Below, one piece after another: positions 37,453 through 45,032 of a stretch of 64,000 nt of DNA (the stretch's first letter is position 1; each line of letters starts with the position of its first letter). A program made the translations under genes and the position numbers. Source of the stretch: Psychroserpens luteolus (GTDB lineage Bacteria; Bacteroidota; Bacteroidia; Flavobacteriales; Flavobacteriaceae); contig NZ_JAHVXI010000003.1 in the NCBI RefSeq assembly GCF_021032705.1, forward strand, positions 186,001 to 250,000, in the 5' to 3' direction. Below the pieces are notes generated by a model that saw only the letters and a program-made list of their open reading frames with translations, did not search any database and was not told where the DNA came from.

Positions 37453-37860
37453 ATGTTTAAAACGTTTAGTATGCAATTTGGAAAAAGAAACCATATGAAA
37501 AAATTGGACACTCTGGAAAAAGAAGGTCATCTAATCTTTCCTTCTATTTATAAAGCATTTTACTTAGAATGCTTAAAAGTTGTCCCAAAAACACTGGTTG
37601 GAACCGATTTATTTCACGATAAACATGAATTAAAAGCATGGGCTTTAGAATTACTAGAGGAAGATAATGCCGAAATATTCCTCACCGAAAAAGATGTTGT
37701 GTTTATGATGCATCAAGGTTATATGTTTTGGTATTTTAAAGCCGATGGGACTAAAAACCCAAATGTGTATTTTTATGAAGAAATGAGTTTAAAACCAACG
37801 CTTGTGACCGATTTAAAAACTTTTCTATCTGAGTATCTAAACGAGAAAAAAGATAATTAA
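37453..37860 (+). CDS. SMI1/KNR4 (SUKH)-like protein
   Basis: 135 residues from ATG 37453; an in-frame ATG at 37495 (MKKLDTLEKEG) could be the real start. ALELLEEDNAEIFLTEKDVVFM, then HQGYMFWYFKADG and NPNVYFYEE, match the SUKH fold that serves as immunity to contact-dependent toxins in many bacteria. No toxin gene is seen nearby, so immunity is a family-level inference. It is 5 nt after the LRR gene. Confidence 0.65.
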   Translation: MFKTFSMQFGKRNHMKKLDTLEKEGHLIFPSIYKAFYLECLKVVPKTLVGTDLFHDKHELKAWALELLEEDNAEIFLTEKDVVFMMHQGYMFWYFKADGTKNPNVYFYEEMSLKPTLVTDLKTFLSEYLNEKKDN

Positions 37861-37893
37861 ATTTGTAGTCTCAAAAGATAAAACAAAAAGAAC

Positions 37894-39165
37894 GTGATCA
37901 TAAATAGTAATCCTGTCAAGGGAATGAGAGATTTATCTCCTAAAGAAGTTGAATTAAGAAACTATGTTATAAGTCAAATCCTAAAGGTGTATAAAAAATA
38001 TGGGTTTAATCAAATCGAAACACCTTGTACCGAAAACATCGAATTATTAAGTAGTGGTGATGGTGGTGAAAATGAAAAAATGCTTTTTAAGATTCTTAAG
38101 AGAGGTCAAAAACTAAAAATTTCTAACGATCAATCAGAAAACGATTTGGTCGACCTTGGTTTGAGGTATGACTTGACAGTTCCGCTTTGTAGGTTTTTTG
38201 CAAATAAGAGATCAAAGTTACCTAAAGAATTTAAAGTCATACAAACTGGAAGTGTTTGGAGAGCAGAACGCCCTCAAAAAGGAAGATATCGACAGTTCAC
38301 TCAATGTGATATTGATGTAATCGGTCTTAATAGTATACTGGCCGAAATCGAATTAATTTTAGCAACTTCAGAAGCTTTATTAGAAATTGGATTCTCTAAT
38401 TTTAAAGTTCGCATCAATGATAGACGAATTCTAGAAGCTCTTGCAAAACAATCGGGATTTGAAAGCGCAGACTTTACTAAAGTATTTATCATATTAGACA
38501 AGATAGACAAAATTGGTCTTGATGGTGTAAAGCAAGAATTGGAAAAGTCAAATTTTCCTAATGATTGTATCAATTCTTTTATGGCTATAGTAACCGAAGC
38601 TACAAAATCAGGTATAACAGTAGATAGTTTAAAAACTATGTTACCTAACATATCTCAAGAGGTATTAGATGATTTATCTAGGGTCATTGAGACTGTAAAA
38701 TTACAAGCTGATGATAAGTACAAAATAGTTTTAGACTTGTCACTTGTTCGAGGCATGGGTTATTATACAGGTCAAATTTTCGAGATTGAAGCCGATGGCT
38801 TTGGATCGTCTATTGCTGGTGGTGGTAGATATGATAGGATGATTGGAAAATTTCTCAAAGGAAATGAAGACATACCTGCTTGCGGATTTTCAATTGGTTT
38901 TGAAAGAGTAATCTCAATTCTGGAAGACCAAAACTTTAAAGTACCAAGTACAAAAAACAAGACTGCAATTTTATATAATCGCAACGATAATTATAATCTG
39001 CTTTGTTCTTCTGCTCAACAATTAAGAACACAAGGGAACTGTGTGTCGTTAGAACTAAAAACTAAAAATTTAAAAAAACAGCTAGATAATCTTAAAGAAC
39101 ATGGCTTTAATAGTTTTGCTTTTTTTGAAAATCAAATTGAATTAGTTGTAAAGGAACTCAATTAA
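37894..39165 (+). CDS. hisS: Histidyl-tRNA synthetase (possibly an accessory copy)
   Basis: 423 residues from GTG 37894. It charges tRNA-His with histidine. Class II motif 2 is VWRAERPQKGRYRQFTQCDID (about 124-144), the histidine-binding segment is LVRGMGYYTG (about 284), motif 3 is GGGRYDRMIGKF and GFSIGFERV (about 310-340), and a short anticodon-binding domain follows. RGMGYYTG differs from the commoner RGLDYYTG. It lies inside the accessory region between attC-like remnants, which is unusual for an essential gene; a second, core copy may exist elsewhere, but this window cannot show that. Confidence 0.88.
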   Translation: MIINSNPVKGMRDLSPKEVELRNYVISQILKVYKKYGFNQIETPCTENIELLSSGDGGENEKMLFKILKRGQKLKISNDQSENDLVDLGLRYDLTVPLCRFFANKRSKLPKEFKVIQTGSVWRAERPQKGRYRQFTQCDIDVIGLNSILAEIELILATSEALLEIGFSNFKVRINDRRILEALAKQSGFESADFTKVFIILDKIDKIGLDGVKQELEKSNFPNDCINSFMAIVTEATKSGITVDSLKTMLPNISQEVLDDLSRVIETVKLQADDKYKIVLDLSLVRGMGYYTGQIFEIEADGFGSSIAGGGRYDRMIGKFLKGNEDIPACGFSIGFERVISILEDQNFKVPSTKNKTAILYNRNDNYNLLCSSAQQLRTQGNCVSLELKTKNLKKQLDNLKEHGFNSFAFFENQIELVVKELN

Positions 39166-39204
39166 TGCATACTCATTTTCCTGAAAGCATCTAAAAATAG
39201 TTAT

Positions 39205-39260
39205 TTATTTCCTAACTTAGTTCTTAGTTAACCTAATGGCTATTTACGAACGCGTTGGGA
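39205..39260 (+). repeat. attC-like remnant 12 (right half)
   Basis: The shared block TTTCCTAACTTAGTTCTTAG is followed by TTTACGAACGC and an R' box GTTGGGA (39254-39260). No left half is recognisable between it and hisS. Confidence 0.55.
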
Positions 39261-39266
39261 ATAATT

Positions 39267-39842
39267 ATGATAGATACGCTTTTAAAACATTTTGAACACT
39301 ATATAGCTTTAAATTCTGAAGAGAAAGATTATATAAAGGCCAATATTCCAGTAAAAACATTTAACAAGAATTATTTACTACTCTCCGAAAATGAAGTTTC
39401 TAATGAGTTTTATTTCGTAATTAATGGTTTGGTACGCTTATATTATAATGTAGGTCTCGAAGAAAAAACGGCTTATTTTTATACTGAAAACACATTTGTA
39501 AGCTCATATGAGAGTTTCACCAAACAATGTAAGTCAAAACATAACTTAGAAACCTTAGAAGAAACAACACTCGCCATAATTTCATTTGAAGTGGCTTATA
39601 AACTGCTTGAACTATTTCCTAAGTTTGAGTTTTTAGCAAGAATAATGATGGAAGAGGAACTAATTATGTGTCAAGATATTATTGCTTCTTTTGTCACGTC
39701 AAACGCCGAAAACAGATATCTAAATCTGATGAAAAGGGATAAAGATTTACTGCAACGTATTCCTCAATACCATTTAGCCACTTTTCTTGGAGTTACTCCC
39801 GAAACATTAAGTAGAATTAGAAAAAGAATAACGTCTAGATAA
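39267..39842 (+). CDS. Crp/Fnr-family transcriptional regulator
   Basis: 191 residues from ATG 39267; the TTG at 39255 is inside the R' box. Residues 10-115 form the cyclic-nucleotide-binding fold (LSENEVSNEFYFVINGLVRL), and residues 155-190 hold the helix-turn-helix YHLATFLGVTPETLSRIRKR. No Fe-S cysteine cluster is seen, so it is of the general Bacteroidota Crp type rather than an FNR oxygen sensor. It starts 6 nt after the R' box. A dyad typical of this family (39848) stands directly downstream. Confidence 0.88.
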   Translation: MIDTLLKHFEHYIALNSEEKDYIKANIPVKTFNKNYLLLSENEVSNEFYFVINGLVRLYYNVGLEEKTAYFYTENTFVSSYESFTKQCKSKHNLETLEETTLAIISFEVAYKLLELFPKFEFLARIMMEEELIMCQDIIASFVTSNAENRYLNLMKRDKDLLQRIPQYHLATFLGVTPETLSRIRKRITSR

Positions 39843-39847
39843 ATTTA

Positions 39848-39861
39848 TTGACAATCGTCAA
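39848..39861. promoter_or_regulatory. Crp/Fnr-type operator dyad
   Basis: TTGACAATCGTCAA is a perfect dyad of TTGAC-n4-GTCAA, close to the TTGAT-n4-ATCAA site of this regulator family. It lies just after the regulator gene and just upstream of the promoter at 39862-39892, centred about 42 nt before the predicted transcription start, the class II activator position. Binding is inferred. Confidence 0.6.
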
Positions 39862-39892
39862 TTGACTTTAACTTGAGCTATTTATAATTTTG
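39862..39892 (+). promoter_or_regulatory. Bacteroidota-type promoter of the DUF2834-YHS genes
   Basis: TTG at 39862-39864, 20 nt, TAATTTTG at 39885-39892, then the ATG of the DUF2834 gene 17 nt later. The spacing equals that of the promoter at 13313. Confidence 0.6.
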
Positions 39893-39908
39893 TTTTAAAA
39901 TCATAAAC

Positions 39909-40262
39909 ATGAAAAAAGTATATCTGGCTTTGTCTGTTTTAGGAACGATTCTTCCTAATATTTTTGTCGTCATAGAGTCTTACAAAACCCAAAATTACTT
40001 GCTATATACCAAGCCTTTAGATACATTTAATGGAATGTTTGCAAATAATATTTCATCTGCATTTATTATAGACTTACTATTTATTGTTGCTCTATTTTTA
40101 ATTTGGTCCTATAGAGAGTCTAAAAAGTATGATATCAAAAATATGATACCTATTTGGATATATACTTTTGCATTTGGAATTGCAGGTGGGCTTCCTTTAT
40201 TTTTATATTTTAGAGAACGAAAGAAGCACATTATTACAAACAACTGGTCTAAATCTCAATGA
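39909..40262 (+). CDS. DUF2834-family membrane protein
   Basis: 117 residues with three membrane segments: VYLALSVLGTILPNIFVVIE, AFIIDLLFIVALFLIWSY and IWIYTFAFGIAGGLPLFLYF, ending with RERKK. The spacing and the terminal GLPLFLYFRER are those of DUF2834 proteins, small integral membrane proteins of unknown function. It is probably expressed under the Crp/Fnr-type regulator upstream. Confidence 0.8.
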   Translation: MKKVYLALSVLGTILPNIFVVIESYKTQNYLLYTKPLDTFNGMFANNISSAFIIDLLFIVALFLIWSYRESKKYDIKNMIPIWIYTFAFGIAGGLPLFLYFRERKKHIITNNWSKSQ

Positions 40263-40310
40263 TTTTGAACAAGGTTAATGACTTAAGTCTCATGAATTTT
40301 TAAAACTATT

Positions 40311-40817
40311 ATGAAAAGTCTATACGTAACTTTGGTTTTTTTTCTTATCGCCAATGCTAATTTTGCACAAAAAGAAAAAGTAACGTTTGCAAATTTGGAA
40401 GCACCATACTATAATGTTGGTAAAGATAGTTTAGCAGTTAATGGATATGATGTTACCGAATATTTCAATAATAACGCATTGAGAGGTTTGGCGAAGTATC
40501 AATACAATTATCAAGGGATCATTTATTATTTCTTAAACGAAAAGAATAAATCAAAATTCGTAAAACATCCTAAAAAATATTTACCACAATTTGGAGGTTA
40601 CTGTGCTTACGGAATAGGAATGAATACTGATTCAAACGGAAATCCACCAGGAAAATATCCAATTGATCCAAAAACTTTTAAAATTATAAACAATAAACTA
40701 TATCTTTTCTACAACAATAGTGGGCATAATTTTTTGAAAGTTTGGGAGTCGAATGAAAAAGCAAATTTAGAACAGGCTCATAAGAGATGGAAACGTATAC
40801 ACAGAGGCAATAAGTAA
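40311..40817 (+). CDS. Secreted YHS-domain protein
   Basis: 168 residues. Signal peptide (TLVFFLIANANFAQKE). LAVNGYDVTEYFNN, YQGIIYYFLNEKNKSKFVKHPKKYLPQFGGYCAYGIG is the YHS-type module (Tyr-His-Ser relatives), here with the single Cys in GGYCAYG; family members bind metals or serve in redox or copper handling. It ends KAHKRWKRIHRGNK. It lies 48 nt after the DUF2834 gene. Confidence 0.8.
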   Translation: MKSLYVTLVFFLIANANFAQKEKVTFANLEAPYYNVGKDSLAVNGYDVTEYFNNNALRGLAKYQYNYQGIIYYFLNEKNKSKFVKHPKKYLPQFGGYCAYGIGMNTDSNGNPPGKYPIDPKTFKIINNKLYLFYNNSGHNFLKVWESNEKANLEQAHKRWKRIHRGNK

Positions 40818-40957
40818 CTTATAAACTATGAAAAATCTTCCTTTGATAATAATCCTGATTTTATGTGATGCTTGTAATTCAATAAAAAAATTAAGGGGTT
40901 ATGTATCAAAAAATATTCTTAAATTTAATATCTGTGCATCTGAATTAAAAAAACAAA

Positions 40958-41383
40958 ATGAATTCCACTCCCATTCCAAGGATTTATGTTTACAAGCAAA
41001 TTATAGAAGCAAAGTTGTTTATAGATGACAATTTTCATGAAAAAATTAATCTGGAGCTAATAGCAAATCAGGCCTGTTTTTCTAAATTTCATTTTCACAG
41101 GTTATTTAAAGAGTGTTATAATAAAACACCTCTTGAATACTTAACTTATTTAAGACTTAATAAAGCAAAAACGCTTTTATCAAAAGGAATTTCGATACAA
41201 GAAGTTTGCAGTTCTGTTGGTTTTGAAAGTACAAGTTCATTTATTAAATTATTCAAGAAAAATGAACTAATGACGCCATTGGAGTTTTCGAAAATGAGAA
41301 CAATTAAAAGAAAACAGATAGAACAAAACCCTTTAAACTTCATTCCATCCGATTATGCGCAATATTTGGGATGGAAAATCTGA
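40958..41383 (+). CDS. AraC-family DNA-binding protein (HTH domain only)
   Basis: 141 residues, nearly all AraC DNA-binding domain: INLELIANQACFSKFHFHRL (first HTH) and SIQEVCSSVGFESTSSFIKL (second HTH). The rest is a short C-terminal tail. There is no sensor domain. It stands 62 nt before the VOC gene and is likely to regulate the 41446-42655 genes. A parallel AraC-VOC pair is at 46244-47077. Confidence 0.85.
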   Translation: MNSTPIPRIYVYKQIIEAKLFIDDNFHEKINLELIANQACFSKFHFHRLFKECYNKTPLEYLTYLRLNKAKTLLSKGISIQEVCSSVGFESTSSFIKLFKKNELMTPLEFSKMRTIKRKQIEQNPLNFIPSDYAQYLGWKI

Positions 41384-41445
41384 AAAGCAAGATTCGACAA
41401 TTCAAAACCAAGTAAAGTCATTTACTTTGATTTAAATAAGCACAT

Positions 41446-41862
41446 ATGATTAGCAAACTTTCCCACAGTAGTATTTTTGTCCTTGATCAAAAAAGAGCTC
41501 GTGATTTTTATGTCAACAAGTTAGGTTTCAATGTCGTAATGGACGTGCCAGTTGGTGACAAAGGAAGTTGGTTAACAGTTCAACCACAAAATCAAAAAGA
41601 GCTAGAAATAACCTTAATTCCTATTAATACAGGTTTAATGTTTGTTGGAGAAATCGCTTCTCAACTTACACAATTGGTTGAAAAAGGAGCATTTGGATTT
41701 GGGATTTTCGAATGCACAGACATTTATGCGACTTATGCTGAATTAAAACAAAAAGGGGTTGAATTCATAAAAGAGCCTAAACCTGGTGTTTCAGGTATAG
41801 AAGCAATGTTTAAAGACGACTCAGGAAATTGGTTTTCACTAGTACAAAAAATTAAAGAATGA
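41446..41862 (+). CDS. VOC-family (glyoxalase/bleomycin-resistance-fold) protein
   Basis: 138 residues with paired βαβββ modules: SKLSHSSIFVLDQKRARDFY, LGFNVVMDVPVGDKGSWLTV, and FKDDSGNWFSLVQ at the end. VOC enzymes use a metal to act on small molecules or simply bind and shield antibiotics; substrate unknown. The stop overlaps the next start (ATGA). Confidence 0.85.
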   Translation: MISKLSHSSIFVLDQKRARDFYVNKLGFNVVMDVPVGDKGSWLTVQPQNQKELEITLIPINTGLMFVGEIASQLTQLVEKGAFGFGIFECTDIYATYAELKQKGVEFIKEPKPGVSGIEAMFKDDSGNWFSLVQKIKE

Positions 41863-42194
41863 AAGACGCTCAAAAGCAATATGATTCGCTAATTGAATCT
41901 AATCCAAAAATTGAAAGAAAAGGAAAAACAATGCCTTATACCTCAGTAAATGGACATATGTTCTCTTTTTTATCTAAAGATGGTAAGATGGGATTAAGGC
42001 TTTCTGCAAATGACAGAGAAGATTTTTTGCAAACATTTGACACCGAACTAATGGTACAACACGGAAGAGTCATGAAGGAATATGTTGCTGTTCCCGACAC
42101 CTTGTTCAATGATCTTAAAAACTTATCAAAATACTTAGAAAAAAGCTTCAATTATACATCTAGTCTAAAACCAAAACCAACAAAAAAGAAATAG
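41859..42194 (+). CDS. TfoX-N/YdhG-like small protein
   Basis: 111 residues. TMPYTSVNGHMFSFLSKDGKMGLRLS is the TfoX-like N-domain pattern in which a strand pair precedes a basic tail; it ends with KPKPTKKK. It is coupled to the VOC gene before it (4-nt overlap) and lies 5 nt before the SRPBCC gene. The association suggests a small-molecule response operon. The family's function is not established. Confidence 0.6.
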   Translation: MKDAQKQYDSLIESNPKIERKGKTMPYTSVNGHMFSFLSKDGKMGLRLSANDREDFLQTFDTELMVQHGRVMKEYVAVPDTLFNDLKNLSKYLEKSFNYTSSLKPKPTKKK

Positions 42195-42199
42195 TTCTT

Positions 42200-42655
42200 A
42201 TGAAATATACTTGTAGTGTAGAGATAAACTTACCCATTGACAAAGTTGTTGAACTTTGGAACAATGAGCACTATTTTAAAGAATGGCAAGATGGTTTTCA
42301 GAGCATTAAACATTTAAGTGGTACGCCAAATACTAATGGGGCAAAATCTAAAATCACGATCAATGCAAAACAAAAAATAGAACTTATTGAAACCATTATT
42401 TCATCCAATCTGCCAAAAGAAAAAATTGCATTGTATGAGCATATCCACATGACAAATACCCAAACATCGCGTTTTAAGGACATAGGAAATAACAAAACAG
42501 TATACACTTCAGATGTCGAGTACACAAAGTTCAACGGGTTTATGATTAAGCTAATGGCTAAGCTATTTCCAAATAAATTCAAACAACAAAGTCAAAAGTG
42601 GATGAACCAGTTCAAAGAATTTGCAGAAAGGACTAAAACTCAACAAAGTATATAA
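42200..42655 (+). CDS. SRPBCC/START-like ligand-binding protein
   Basis: 151 residues of the polyketide-cyclase/START fold: VEINLPIDKVVELWNNEHYFKEW at the N-terminus, then a beta sheet (KIALYEHIHM, KTVYTSDVEY) and a long C-terminal helix (FKQQSQKWMNQFKEFAERTK). Such proteins bind hydrophobic small molecules. It is the last gene of the four-gene set starting with AraC at 40958. Confidence 0.75.
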   Translation: MKYTCSVEINLPIDKVVELWNNEHYFKEWQDGFQSIKHLSGTPNTNGAKSKITINAKQKIELIETIISSNLPKEKIALYEHIHMTNTQTSRFKDIGNNKTVYTSDVEYTKFNGFMIKLMAKLFPNKFKQQSQKWMNQFKEFAERTKTQQSI

Positions 42656-42683
42656 TATTAGCAATTACCTGTTTTATTTGTAT

Positions 42684-42749
42684 GCAAAATTACAATAGGT
42701 TTTCCTCTGGGTCGTTTTCTTTTACTACCTTAGACATGGCCAATGCAGC
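42684..42749 (+). repeat. attC-like remnant (middle and right arm)
   Basis: GCAAAATTACAATAGG-, then TTTCCTCTGGGTCGTTTTC and TTTTACTACCTTAGACATGG align with the middle of site 2 (GCAAAATCCTACGG, TTTCCTCAGGTTCGTTTTC). R'/L' boxes are gone. Confidence 0.55.
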
Positions 42750-42793
42750 TTCGCATCTAGATCATTATATGTCTTAAAAAAAACCATAAATTT

Positions 42794-43255
42794 ATGATAA
42801 AAGGACTCTATGAAACACATTTATTTGTTGAGGATCTTGAGCGCTCGATTGAGTTTTATTCAAAAACACTCGGGTTGAAACAATGCCGTTATGGTGCAGA
42901 ACGAAGAACAGCCTTTTTTTGGATTGGAGAAGATAAGCAGTTTATGCTCGGCTTATGGGAAAAACCAAAAGAAAACATTGATATTCGTCATTTTGCTTTC
43001 GAATGTGAGCCAGAATGGATTTTAAATGAATCGGTCGAGTTTTTAAAATCTAGGAATTTAAAATGCTGGAATTTTTTAGACAATGAAAAAGAGAAACCCA
43101 TGGTGTTTTGTTGGATGCCAGCAATATCTATATATTTTAGTGACCCAGATGGTCACGAGCTCGAATTTATTGGAATTTTACCTGGAACACCTAAATCTGA
43201 TGAAGAAAAAAGAGTGGTCACCTATGAGCAATGGCTTAAAATAAAGGATGAATAA
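42794..43255 (+). CDS. VOC-family protein, lactoylglutathione-lyase-like
   Basis: 153 residues. FVEDLERSIEFYSKTLGL and YFSDPDGHELEFIGI are the two halves of the VOC metal-site fold, with the glutamate in HELEF as the usual ligand. This variant is longer at its C-terminus (KSDEEKRVVTYEQWLKIK). It stands alone after a site remnant. Substrate unknown; metal-dependent detoxification or antibiotic binding are both possible. Confidence 0.82.
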   Translation: MIKGLYETHLFVEDLERSIEFYSKTLGLKQCRYGAERRTAFFWIGEDKQFMLGLWEKPKENIDIRHFAFECEPEWILNESVEFLKSRNLKCWNFLDNEKEKPMVFCWMPAISIYFSDPDGHELEFIGILPGTPKSDEEKRVVTYEQWLKIKDE

Positions 43256-43279
43256 AAACACTATTAAATAGATAAATAC

Positions 43280-43326
43280 TGCGTTACGCATAGATGACGT
43301 AATGATGTCATAACCATGACGTCATC
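43280..43326. promoter_or_regulatory. Nested palindromes, candidate operator
   Basis: TGCGTTACGCA (43280-43290) is a palindrome. GATGACGT (43293) pairs with ACGTCATC (43319-43326), and inside them TGATGTCAT and ATGACGTCA form a second imperfect pair. The stretch lies 56 nt before the membrane/XRE gene pair and could bind the XRE regulator encoded there; inferred. Confidence 0.55.
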
Positions 43327-43381
43327 AATGTCGTAGTAATCGAATTACTTTTGCTTTATATAATTAAACATTTAGACATTG

Positions 43382-43870
43382 ATGATAAAGCAAAAAAAAA
43401 TCACAGTTCAAAAGACACTATTTCAAGAAGCACTTCTCCTGGCAAGAACACCAATTATAATTGCTCTTTTCTTGACACCAATTCGCTATACCCTTGAACT
43501 AATAGGTATTCATGAAAACTACATTTTTATTATTGGCTTACTATGGTTAACCATTGGAGTTTCTATATATTGGTCTATAAAATTTCATGATAAAAAGCGA
43601 TTCTTATTATTACTTTTATTAAGCTTAACAGTATATTCCCCAATATCAAGATTTCCTGTTGCAGTAGCTTGGTGGATTGATACGAAATGGGAATTAGGAA
43701 CCCATTATGGACTATACTTCGACAATTTCGGACAAGTAGCATTAAATCAATTAATCTATGGCTCACTCATTCAAATAATACCTGGGTTTTTAGTGGGTTC
43801 TATTACCTTTGCAATAATGAGACAAAAACAGGCTTTAAAACTGAAAAACAATACTATAAAAAATGGATAG
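43382..43870 (+). CDS. Membrane protein of unknown function
   Basis: 162 residues from ATG 43382. At least three hydrophobic segments (ARTPIIIALFLTPIRY, IFIIGLLWLTIGVSIYW, LLLLLLSLTVYSPIS) and a fourth near the end (GSLIQIIPGFLVGSITFA). No family recognised. Its 3' end overlaps the start of the XRE-DUF4870 gene by 8 nt, so the two are translationally coupled. Confidence 0.7.
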   Translation: MIKQKKITVQKTLFQEALLLARTPIIIALFLTPIRYTLELIGIHENYIFIIGLLWLTIGVSIYWSIKFHDKKRFLLLLLLSLTVYSPISRFPVAVAWWIDTKWELGTHYGLYFDNFGQVALNQLIYGSLIQIIPGFLVGSITFAIMRQKQALKLKNNTIKNG

Positions 43871-44438
43871 GAACCAATTAGCTAAAAGACTAAAAGAATT
43901 AAGAAACCAAAAAGGAATGTCTCAAGAGTTTCTTGCAGAAGAATCAGGCTTAAGCTTAAGAACTGTTCAGAGGATTGAAAATGGCGAATCAAATCCAACT
44001 GGTGAGTCTCTTAAAAGATTATCAGATGCATTAAACGTAAACCTTGATGAGTTGATTGATTGGGCGATAATTGAAGATAATAAATATTTAAACTACCTCA
44101 ATCTATCTGCCTTAACTTTTCTATTCTTTCCATTGCTAGGGATTTTAATTCCTTTTATTCTTTGGACATCGAAAAAAGGTAAGATTAAAAACATCAACAC
44201 ATTAGGGAAAGATTTAATCAATTTTGAAATCACATGGACAATACTTCTGTTTTTCACGCCCTTAGTAGCGTTTATCATATCAAAAATCGGACTTGCAAAA
44301 CATATTACTTTAAGCACATTTTTTATTATTATTGGCCTTTTATATGCTATTAATTTGATTTCAATACTGCTAAACACGATTCGAATTAGTAACGAAAAGG
44401 ACGTGATTTATAGGCCTCAAATTAGATTCTTAAAATAA
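43863..44438 (+). CDS. XRE-family regulator with C-terminal DUF4870-like membrane domain
   Basis: 191 residues. Residues 1-66 form an XRE helix-turn-helix (LAKRLKELRNQKGMSQEFLAE, GLSLRTVQRIENGES). Residues 78-180 hold four hydrophobic helices with the DUF4870-like layout (NYLNLSALTFLFFPLLGILIPF). A membrane-tethered regulator with an overlapping upstream membrane partner suggests a signal sensed in the membrane. A nested palindrome upstream of the operon (43280) is a likely target. Confidence 0.85.
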   Translation: MDRNQLAKRLKELRNQKGMSQEFLAEESGLSLRTVQRIENGESNPTGESLKRLSDALNVNLDELIDWAIIEDNKYLNYLNLSALTFLFFPLLGILIPFILWTSKKGKIKNINTLGKDLINFEITWTILLFFTPLVAFIISKIGLAKHITLSTFFIIIGLLYAINLISILLNTIRISNEKDVIYRPQIRFLK

Positions 44439-44444
44439 ATGCCT

Positions 44445-44577
44445 GCCTACAACCACACCTATAATTTATACTTACCTCCTACCAAATTTTAAATTTATAT
44501 CTTTAAACAACTGATTTCCTACGAATGAAAATTCTACAGATTCTAATTCGTACAAACCATACATAAACACGTTGACA
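44445..44577 (+). repeat. attC-like site 13
   Basis: R'' GCCTACAAC, CAC, ACCTATAATT, a diverged middle, AACCATACATAAACAC and R' GTTGACA (44571). The L'-spacer-R' end matches the other sites closely. Confidence 0.6.
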
Positions 44578-44597
44578 ATAACTGAAACCGAAAACTT

Positions 44598-45011
44598 ATG
44601 GCTGGACTCGCAACTAAAGAAACTAATAAAAGTGTATCTCTTTTTATTAATAAAATAGAAAGTGAATCTAAAAAAGAAGATGCAAAAAAGTTATTGTCCA
44701 TAATGGAAGACATAACAGGTAATAAACCAAAAATTTGGGGTGACAACTTTATTATCGGATTTGGTAATTATAAGTATAAGAGAAAGAATGGTAAAGAAGA
44801 ATTTGAATGGTTTAACGTAGGTTTTGCTCCCAGAAAAACAAAATTAACAGTGTATCTAACGCTTGACATTAACGAACATGAGGATTTGTTAAAAAAACTA
44901 GGCAAATGTAAATGGGGAAAAGGATGTTTGTATATCAACAAGTTGAAAGATATAGATCTAGAGGTTTTAAAACAACTAATAACCAGAAGTAAAGATGCTA
45001 AATGGCATTAA
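44598..45011 (+). CDS. DUF1801-family protein
   Basis: 137 residues with the DUF1801 sequence: SVSLFINKIESESKKEDAKK, KIWGDNFIIGFGNYKYK, NVGFAPRKTKLTVYL, GKGCLYINKLKDID. A paralog is at 50877. The family has a fold distantly like TfoX/YdhG and its activity is not established. It is the sole gene of a unit between sites 13 and 14, whose ends are complementary at 6 of 7 positions. Confidence 0.82.
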   Translation: MAGLATKETNKSVSLFINKIESESKKEDAKKLLSIMEDITGNKPKIWGDNFIIGFGNYKYKRKNGKEEFEWFNVGFAPRKTKLTVYLTLDINEHEDLLKKLGKCKWGKGCLYINKLKDIDLEVLKQLITRSKDAKWH

Positions 45012-45032
45012 CTAGTAAAATAAAATAACACT

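Noticed and set aside
40828-41028. 66-residue frame with a lipoprotein-like start
   Set aside because: Overlaps the AraC gene by 71 nt in another frame and degrades into arbitrary residues after the signal; at best a remnant.
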